Shown here: positions 6,128-11,165 of the stretch, piece after piece
Layout: each line of letters begins with the position of its first letter
How positions within the stretch are numbered: the first letter of the stretch is position 1
Source of the DNA: Thermoplasmata archaeon
GTDB taxonomy: Archaea > Thermoplasmatota > Thermoplasmata > SG8-5
Length of the DNA stretch: 11,165 nt
Reading direction: 5' to 3'
Assembly: GCA_023136815.1 (NCBI GenBank)
Contig: JAGLQM010000016.1
Coordinates: forward strand, 1 to 11,165
Translations under genes and position numbers: made by a program
Notes under the pieces: generated by a model
Told to the model about the DNA's origin: nothing
What the model saw: the letters and a program-made list of their open reading frames with translations, nothing else
The model's database searches: none

Positions 6128-7147
6128 ATGGATGGCGGTAATCCTGGGGGGGTGGACGCGCAGTTCGATGAGATGGTCGAAGGCGCAAAGAATGCCCTCA
6201 GTACTGTTCTTTCCCTGAAGAAGGGAGAATACATGCTTATTGTTATTGACGACAGTAAAGCAGACATAGGCAGGGCTTTTGAAGTGGGCGGTAAATGCCT
6301 GGGGGCATCCACAAAGATGTATTCTCTATCCAAGCATGAACGTCCTATTATGGAGGTTCCTTCGGATCTTTCATGCTTACTCAAGAACCATCAGGTCATC
6401 ATTAATACTTTCAGTTCAAACTCCCAGGAAACACCTTTCCGTGTCAAGCTTCTTTACGAAGAGATTCAAAACAAGGCACGTGTCGGTCATGCACCGGGCA
6501 TCACTACAAGTATGATGCGCGAGGGTCCAATGAAAGTCAATTATTCTGAGATTGTCAAATCTGCGGATTGCCTTATGGAGCAGTTCAAGGATGTCAAGAG
6601 CGTACATATTACCGCACCAGCAGGCACAGATATAACCATGGATCTGGAGAATCGAAATTGGCATACTGATCTTAGAATCAATGAAGGAGACTTTGGAAAC
6701 CTTCCTGCCGGGGAAGTCTGGTGTGCGCCGGTTGAGAACGGTGCAAACGGCAAGATCGTCATTGATGGCAGCATTGGTGATCTGGGACAGGTAACCTGCC
6801 TGCTCACAATGACTGTGAAAAATGGTCGTCTTGTTGATGTGGAATGTGATGACAGGGAATTATCCCGGCAGGTGAATGAGCTTTCAGACATAGATGATGG
6901 TGCCAGAATAATCGGCGAGCTTGGAATCGGCCTGAACCCTGGAGCCAGAATAGTGGGGGTCATGCTTGAGGATGAGAAAGCTGGGGAAACTGCTCACATA
7001 GCCTTTGGAAATAATATTGACATGTCTGGTGGAAATAACCATTCAAAGACCCATCGTGATTATCTTTTCTACAAACCAACAATTATTGCCACCTACCTGG
7101 ACGGCTCCAAAAAAGATATTCTGAGAGATGGAAAGGTAGTCTGCTAG
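6128..7147 (+). CDS. M29-like metallopeptidase (aminopeptidase T family)
   Basis: The 339-residue protein resembles M29/AmpS leucyl aminopeptidases, cytoplasmic dinuclear metal exopeptidases. Landmarks are ITAPAGTDITMDLENR (161-176), NLPAGEVWCAP (191-201, E196), GELGIGLNPGAR (263-274, E264), a GETAHIAFGNN stretch (286-296, H290) and THRDYL (308-313, H309 and D311). E196, E264, H290, H309 and D311 line up with the family's metal ligands, and the spacing E196 to H290 is as in M29. The loop between H290 and H309 is shorter than in well-studied members, and I see no tyrosine where they have the catalytic one, so the mechanism or substrate may differ. The ATG at 6128 is supported by the TATA box position and the lack of a ribosome binding site (leaderless). 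It stands alone as one transcription unit. Confidence 0.8.
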   Translation: MDGGNPGGVDAQFDEMVEGAKNALSTVLSLKKGEYMLIVIDDSKADIGRAFEVGGKCLGASTKMYSLSKHERPIMEVPSDLSCLLKNHQVIINTFSSNSQETPFRVKLLYEEIQNKARVGHAPGITTSMMREGPMKVNYSEIVKSADCLMEQFKDVKSVHITAPAGTDITMDLENRNWHTDLRINEGDFGNLPAGEVWCAPVENGANGKIVIDGSIGDLGQVTCLLTMTVKNGRLVDVECDDRELSRQVNELSDIDDGARIIGELGIGLNPGARIVGVMLEDEKAGETAHIAFGNNIDMSGGNNHSKTHRDYLFYKPTIIATYLDGSKKDILRDGKVVC

Positions 7148-7176
7148 TTCCTATTTTTGACACTTTGTGCATAAAT
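7147..7176 (+). repeat. 30-bp dispersed repeat, copy B, at the end of the M29-like gene
   Basis: An exact inverted copy of 593-622. It begins with the last base of the TAG stop codon of the M29-like gene and reads GTTCCTATTTTTGACACT onward in the sense direction. The T5 run directly after a gene is a plausible transcript end. The identity with copy A over 30 bases is far beyond chance. Confidence 0.9.
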
Positions 7177-7207
7177 TAAAGTCAGGATTTAAATGTCAAA
7201 CTTGGGT

Positions 7208-7222
7208 TAGTTCCTATTTTGA
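7208..7222 (+). repeat. Short copy of the repeat, tandem to copy B
   Basis: TAGTTCCTATTTTGA repeats the first part of copy B (TAGTTCCTATTTTTGA) with one T missing, about 60 bp further downstream on the same strand. Together with 7232-7243 it forms an imperfect inverted repeat (CTATTTTGA / TCAAAAATAG). Confidence 0.6.
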
Positions 7223-7231
7223 ATATATTCT

Positions 7232-7243
7232 GGTCAAAAATAG
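7232..7243 (-). terminator. T-rich 3' element after the zinc-ribbon gene
   Basis: On the minus strand this reads CTATTTTTGACC, matching 11 of 12 bases of the repeat core. It lies about 63 bp past the stop of the minus-strand zinc-ribbon gene (7306), in that gene's sense direction. With 7208-7222 on the other strand, each converging gene has its own copy. Terminator role inferred. Confidence 0.4.
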
Positions 7244-7305
7244 ATTAAGACAAAAAATCATAGATTTAATGTTTCAATTGCTGTTAATTTGAAAAGTTCC
7301 GGTAT

Positions 7306-8181
7306 CTATAACTTATAGCCGCATTTTCTGCAGAATTTATCATTTGAATCAATTGGCTCGTCACAGCCAGGGCAAGCATCCTCGAGCTTCTCGCCGCATT
7401 CCCTGCAGAATGCGTCATCCTCCGTGATACCGCTATCGCAGCTCGGGCAGACATAGACTTCTATCCCTTTGGCATTCGGACTGGTTTCTTCGGCAATTAA
7501 GCCAACCGAATCAGAATCCAGAAGCTTATCTGCTTTTATTGTGCAGCTCAGGGCTCTTGAATAATCCCTTTGATCATATAATTCCTTGGCTTGTTGGTAC
7601 AGGCCATAGGCCTCGCCGCTGGTTATGCCTTTCCTGTCCAGAAGATCCTTGGTCGTGCCAAGCATGAACTTTGCCTGAACATAGTTTGTTGGCAAGGAAT
7701 CAATATCCGTATCCTCCCTCTTTGCAGGCTTGAATTGGACAGAATCCCTGGATAATGGAGTATCTACCGAATCATAGAGAGACTGGTTCATGGGCCTCTT
7801 TTCCGGGTCGCTGGACGGACTGGCTGGCTGATTTGGCCGGGTCACATCTTGCTCTCTTTTCAATCTCAGAAGAACAAGTTTGGCAGCCTCTGCCCTTTCT
7901 GCCGCGGCACTGTAATCTCTGTTGTTTTCCTCGGTTTTGGCCTGACGCAGCAACGCATCTGCTTCCAAAGTGTTAATTCCCTGGTTGGCCAGTGTTCTGG
8001 AGATGCTCTCTGTTGTGATAATAAGATTGTGTGCTCTTTCAGCAACCGTTTCAACAGGTTCTTTCTTCCTGAACATATCTTTCTTCCTCCGTTTTCTGCG
8101 TAACATTATGTAGGCCAGTTCGAAGGCAAGCACCACCCCCATAATAACCAGTAGAATCAAGATAAATTCATCTTTGGTCAT
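7306..8181 (-). CDS. Membrane-anchored protein with duplicated helical module and double zinc ribbon
   Basis: No specific family is recognised. The 291 residues contain a single membrane segment at about 6-27, followed by RRKRRKK (28-34), which by the positive-inside rule places the rest in the cytoplasm. Two similar helical modules follow, about 47-107 and 166-222; compare GINTLEADALLRQAK with GITSGEAYGLYQQAK, and RDYSAAAERAEAAKLVL with RDYSRALSCTIKADKLL. They resemble TPR-like helical hairpins and are joined by a low-complexity Pro/Ser/Asp linker (about 111-165). The C terminus holds two zinc ribbons with ligands C245, C248, C259, C262 and C270, C273, C284, C287. GGTGAG at 8185-8190 supports the ATG at 8181. 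It may be a membrane-tethered scaffold for protein or nucleic-acid binding; this is inference. The gene is divergent from tdh. Confidence 0.8.
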   Translation of the reverse strand: MTKDEFILILLVIMGVVLAFELAYIMLRRKRRKKDMFRKKEPVETVAERAHNLIITTESISRTLANQGINTLEADALLRQAKTEENNRDYSAAAERAEAAKLVLLRLKREQDVTRPNQPASPSSDPEKRPMNQSLYDSVDTPLSRDSVQFKPAKREDTDIDSLPTNYVQAKFMLGTTKDLLDRKGITSGEAYGLYQQAKELYDQRDYSRALSCTIKADKLLDSDSVGLIAEETSPNAKGIEVYVCPSCDSGITEDDAFCRECGEKLEDACPGCDEPIDSNDKFCRKCGYKL

Positions 8182-8374
8182 GGCCTCACCATATCTCTCA
8201 TAAAGGAGTTGAGATTATTAATATTTTTGTATCTTATTCCCAAACGTAAGATTTATGATGAACTCTATTATACCCGATGTCTAACACTCAAGTGGTGGTA
8301 CCTTGGATTTATGTACCCATTGATAACAAATTAATCCGAAGTATGCCTGATTGAAACAATTAGGAGGCTAGAAG
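8182..8374. promoter_or_regulatory. Divergent promoter region of the zinc-ribbon gene and tdh
   Basis: For the minus-strand gene, an AT-rich stretch at about 8216-8228 (TATTAATATTTTT on the plus strand) is placed to give a leader of some 15 bases. For tdh, candidates are TATTATAC near 8266 or AAATTAAT near 8330; I cannot choose between them. A short GGTAC/GTACC inverted repeat lies at about 8297-8319. AGGAGG of tdh is at 8362-8367. Confidence 0.4.
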
Positions 8375-9337
8375 ATGGCAGACAACATGAAGCGAATTTT
8401 GGTGGCCGGAGCAGTTGGCCAGATAGGTTCTGAACTCACAATGGAACTTAGAAAGCAGTATGGTAATGACAATGTTGTGGCAATGGGCCGCAAAACAAAA
8501 CCAAGCGATGAATTGCTTAACTCAGGACCATTTGTATATGGCAATGTTACCGATTATGAAGAACTGAGCCAGATTATTAAAGAAAATGAAATTGACACAG
8601 TTTATCTCATGGCGGCCATTCTGTCTGCTGTTGGAGAGAAATATCCTCAATTGGCCTATGATGTAAACATGAACGGCCTTTACAATACTCTGGAGATAGC
8701 CAGAGAGCAGAAATTAACAAGAGTTATGGTTCCAAGTTCAATAGCCGCATTCGGGCCTTCCACACCAAGGGAGAACACTCCTCAGGAAACAGTCCTGAAG
8801 CCAACAACAATGTATGGTGTAACAAAGGTTGCCGGTGAATTACTGGCTGATTACTATTTCCAGCGATTTGGTGTTGATGTTCGTGGTTTAAGATACCCGG
8901 GAATCATCAGTTCTGAAACTCTGCCAGGCGGCGGAACAACCGATTATGCAGTGGAGATATTCTATGAGGCAATCAAGAATAAAAAGTACACATGCTTCGT
9001 AAGAGAAGACACAAAGTTACCAATGATGTACATGCCAGACTGCATAAACGCAACCATTCAGCTTATGAAAGCGGATGTTAACAAGCTAGTGCATCATTCT
9101 GACTTCAACCTTGCAGCATTGAGCTTCACAGCCGGAGAACTGGCTGCTGAAATCAAGAAACACATTCCTGAATTCGAAATCACCTATGAGCCAGACTCCC
9201 GCCAGGCAATCGCAGACTCCTGGCCAAGCTCAATTGATGATTCAGCAGCCCGTGAAGAATGGGGCTGGAAGGAAGAGTTCGACCTTCCAGCTATGACGAA
9301 GGATATGATTGAGAAATTAACCCCCAAACTATTATAA
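8375..9337 (+). CDS. tdh: L-threonine 3-dehydrogenase (extended short-chain dehydrogenase type)
   Basis: This enzyme oxidises L-threonine to 2-amino-3-ketobutyrate with NAD+; the product is then split to glycine and acetyl-CoA by a separate ligase not found in this window. The 320 residues form a Rossmann NAD-binding domain with GAVGQIG (12-18), the catalytic serine region PSSIAAFG (120-127), and the YxxxK pair Y147/K151 in MYGVTK. The blocks RYPGIISSETLPGGGTTDYAVEIFYEA (173-199) and CFVREDTKLPMMYMPDCINA (207-226) set this group apart from UDP-glucose 4-epimerases and match the GalE-like threonine dehydrogenases known from Thermoplasma and others. AGGAGG at 8362-8367 lies seven bases before the ATG. 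The gene is followed 23 bp later by the MEMO-like gene on the same strand. Confidence 0.92.
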   Translation: MADNMKRILVAGAVGQIGSELTMELRKQYGNDNVVAMGRKTKPSDELLNSGPFVYGNVTDYEELSQIIKENEIDTVYLMAAILSAVGEKYPQLAYDVNMNGLYNTLEIAREQKLTRVMVPSSIAAFGPSTPRENTPQETVLKPTTMYGVTKVAGELLADYYFQRFGVDVRGLRYPGIISSETLPGGGTTDYAVEIFYEAIKNKKYTCFVREDTKLPMMYMPDCINATIQLMKADVNKLVHHSDFNLAALSFTAGELAAEIKKHIPEFEITYEPDSRQAIADSWPSSIDDSAAREEWGWKEEFDLPAMTKDMIEKLTPKLL

Positions 9338-9360
9338 TCCTGTTTGATGATTTCTACCTA

Positions 9361-10176
9361 ATGAGGTATCCGGCGGTTGCAGGTCAATTTTACGAAGGCA
9401 CAGAGACTTCTCTCCGCAAGCAGATTGAGGAATGTTTTTTGCATGAATTAGGGCCAGGCCATATACCTGAAGTTAATCCCAATAGGGAAAGACGAATCCG
9501 GGGCATGATCTCACCGCATGCTGGTTTTGTTTTCTCCGGTCCAATTGCGGCCCATGGTTTTGCTGAACTGGCCAAGGACGGCCTGCCTGAGGTATTCGTC
9601 ATTCTGGGGCCAAATCATCATGGCGTTGGAAGCGGCATTGCCATAACCACCCATGATTTTGAGACACCAATGGGCATAATGGAGGTTGATAAAGAACTGG
9701 CTGGCAACCTTCAGCAAGGAATCATTGATGACACTATCCTAGCACACCGTCATGAGCACTCGATCGAAGTTCAACTGCCATTTATTCAGTATCTGGCCAG
9801 TGATAAAAAATTTGTGCCAATCAGCATGCAGATGCAGGATTACAAGTCAGCAGCAGAAGTTGGCCAAATCATTCGCCAGGTAATCGGCGACAGGGATGCA
9901 GTCATAATTGCATCAACAGATTTCAGCCATTACATATCGCCGGAAAAAGCCAGGGCCCAGGACAATCTGGCTATCCAGCAAATTCTCGACCTCAACCCCA
10001 AAGGCCTGTACGAAACAGTCCGAAAAAACCGCATTACAATGTGCGGTTTTGGCCCAGTCATGGCAATGCTGGATGCAGTTCAGGGTTCCGAAGCTGAGCT
10101 ATTAAAATACGCAAACTCAGGGGATGTGCAGCCCATGGCTGAAGTTGTCGGGTATGCCAGTATTATTGTGCGGTGA
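9361..10176 (+). CDS. MEMO-family protein (AmmeMemoRadiSam system protein B)
   Basis: The 271-residue protein matches the MEMO family along its length: RYPAVAGQFYEG (2-13), SPHAGFVFSGPIAAHGF (51-67), ILGPNHHG (81-88), HEHSIEVQLPF (131-141), ASTDFSHY (184-191) and ITMCGFGPVMAML (225-237). H53, H86, D187, H190 and C228 correspond to the conserved metal or redox centre described for human MEMO1. The fold is related to class III non-haem dioxygenases; in prokaryotes the family is often found with AMMECR1 and a radical SAM protein, a set proposed to modify an unknown target. Neither partner is adjacent here. No strong ribosome binding site precedes the ATG at 9361 (only GATGA at about 9345), and the 23-bp gap suggests cotranscription with tdh. 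The stop is directly next to the stop of the converging beta-propeller gene. Confidence 0.9.
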   Translation: MRYPAVAGQFYEGTETSLRKQIEECFLHELGPGHIPEVNPNRERRIRGMISPHAGFVFSGPIAAHGFAELAKDGLPEVFVILGPNHHGVGSGIAITTHDFETPMGIMEVDKELAGNLQQGIIDDTILAHRHEHSIEVQLPFIQYLASDKKFVPISMQMQDYKSAAEVGQIIRQVIGDRDAVIIASTDFSHYISPEKARAQDNLAIQQILDLNPKGLYETVRKNRITMCGFGPVMAMLDAVQGSEAELLKYANSGDVQPMAEVVGYASIIVR

Positions 10177-11165
10177 TTAATTCAGCTTAATTAGAGCTTC
10201 CTGCCCATAATTTTTTAGATTATTCGCTTTCAGATGTGTATCTGATACTGTGTACAGAACATCGCCGATGAAGAAGCTTCTGTGTATCTGGTTGCCTCTG
10301 TAATAATAGTAGCCGTATTGAATCTCCTGCTCCGGATGCTCGATGCTGGCCTCATGGCTTATGCCGTCCAGACCGATATGGAATACCATTGCACAGTATC
10401 CGCTGTCAGAGCTTTCTCCATAATATCTGTAGGAGTGCTGGTACACTGGAATTACCAGTAATCCATTTCCCGGGTTGAAAGTGAATGCATGCGGATCATT
10501 GAGTGCCATGGAATCCGAGTAATCGCTCCCAATCTGAATATTATCCAGTTCTGTGGGATTTGAAACATCAGTCACATTGAACAGGCTAATCTTGACCGAA
10601 CGATTTTCTTTTCCCAGGCCGATGATGTGATTCTCATCATATGGATGCAGATAAGACGAATACCCGGGTATCTTTAACTCACCTAAAATTTCAGGATTTT
10701 CAGCATCATGTAAATCTATGACGAAAAATGGGTCTACCTGCCTGAACGTGACAAGATAACAACGATTCCCCATGAATCTGGCCGAGTAAATTTGCTCGCC
10801 TGGAGCTATATCGTCCAGAATGCCAGTCTCATTCATAACCATGTCCAGCACACTAACCATGTTTTTGGATTGTTCTTCGCCTGCGCCCCAGGTCCATCCC
10901 TTGGTTGTGGTGATTCTGAAATGGCCGTTATGCTCATCCATGGAGTATCTGTTCAGAACCGTGCCAGGAACTTCTCCCCTGGCGCGATATTTCAATCCCT
11001 GGCCCTGAATGCCGATCCTGTGAATGACTGTTGTTTCTTCATAGTCCTCCCAGATCCATTGGGTTCCAGAATAATCCTGTGGCTTCATGTGAGTTATATA
11101 GATATTATTCTGTGAAACATAAATTGTATTTGCCTGGCTCATGTAAATGCCCATTACATTTGGAT
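10177..11165 (-). CDS. Beta-propeller domain protein, 5' end outside the window
   Basis: The frame is open through the right edge (CCA at 11161-11163 still in frame), so the 325 residues from the first ATG are only the C-terminal part. They contain repeated propeller blades with patterns such as SVLDMVMNETGILDDIAPGEQIYSARFMGNRCYLVTF, DLHDAENPEILGELKIPG, YSSYLHPYDENHIIGLGKE and NVTDVSNPTELDNIQIG. This is the signature of the COG4880 / PF09826 group of archaeal and bacterial surface or secreted proteins with a C-terminal propeller distantly related to WD-40 repeats. A signal peptide would lie outside the window and cannot be judged. Ligand and role are unknown. The stop (TTA at 10177-10179 on the plus strand) touches the stop of the MEMO-like gene without any gap. 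Confidence 0.82.
   Translation of the reverse strand, partial: PNVMGIYMSQANTIYVSQNNIYITHMKPQDYSGTQWIWEDYEETTVIHRIGIQGQGLKYRARGEVPGTVLNRYSMDEHNGHFRITTTKGWTWGAGEEQSKNMVSVLDMVMNETGILDDIAPGEQIYSARFMGNRCYLVTFRQVDPFFVIDLHDAENPEILGELKIPGYSSYLHPYDENHIIGLGKENRSVKISLFNVTDVSNPTELDNIQIGSDYSDSMALNDPHAFTFNPGNGLLVIPVYQHSYRYYGESSDSGYCAMVFHIGLDGISHEASIEHPEQEIQYGYYYYRGNQIHRSFFIGDVLYTVSDTHLKANNLKNYGQEALIKLN

Noticed and set aside
6541-6963. 140-residue minus-strand open frame opposite the M29-like gene
   Set aside because: It is antisense to conserved metal-binding motifs of the M29-like protein, and its serine/proline-rich translation looks like a shadow frame.
593-7176. A 6.6-kb transposon bounded by the 30-bp inverted repeats
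   Set aside because: The interior holds ordinary housekeeping and metabolic genes and no transposase or recombinase, and related shorter copies occur inside the interval at gene ends. A dispersed element is the better explanation.

Overview
The window looks like a chromosomal stretch from an archaeon. The supporting signs are a deoxyhypusine synthase, a MEMO-family protein, a COG4880-type beta-propeller protein, a short-chain-dehydrogenase-type threonine dehydrogenase, a membrane-anchored double zinc-ribbon protein, TATA-type promoters (one placed for a leaderless transcript) and T-rich gene ends. The small protein at 5612-5917 and the general gene mix suggest Thermoplasmatota or a related euryarchaeal lineage, but I cannot prove this from the sequence. 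The DNA is moderately AT-rich. I see no rRNA, tRNA, CRISPR array or transposase.

Layout. 1-186: noncoding apart from a possible gene tail at the very edge. 187-531 (+): small protein with a Cdc48-N-like double-psi barrel. 793-1632 (+): Ras-like small GTPase with a helical C-terminal extension. 1721-2779 (-): deoxyhypusine synthase. A 203-bp divergent promoter region follows. 2983-5590 (+): two-gene operon of citrate lyase alpha subunit (CitF) and a citrate-synthase-family citryl-CoA lyase. 5612-5917 (-): small conserved archaeal protein. 6128-7147 (+): M29-like metallopeptidase with a leaderless-type promoter. 7306-8181 (-): membrane-anchored zinc-ribbon protein with a duplicated helical module. 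8375-9337 (+): L-threonine 3-dehydrogenase. 9361-10176 (+): MEMO-like protein. 10177 to the window end (-): 5'-truncated beta-propeller protein.

The most interesting protein-level observation is the CitF plus citryl-CoA-lyase pair. Classical citrate lyase needs the acyl carrier CitD, the lyase CitE and the prosthetic-group enzymes CitC/CitG/CitX. None of these is here; instead CitF is translationally coupled to an enzyme that acts on free CoA thioesters. This suggests a two-subunit, carrier-free route: citrate + acetyl-CoA to citryl-CoA + acetate, then citryl-CoA to oxaloacetate + acetyl-CoA. It might also run in reverse for citrate synthesis. The threonine dehydrogenase also feeds acetyl-CoA/glycine metabolism, and its translation leader is nearly identical to that of citF.

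At DNA level there is a family of short intergenic elements. One 30-bp sequence occurs twice exactly, in opposite orientation, at 593-622 and 7147-7176. Shorter related copies with core CTATTTTTGACACTTTG sit just after several gene ends, sometimes starting within the stop codon. They could be a lineage-specific transcript 3'-end signal or a dispersed repeat family.
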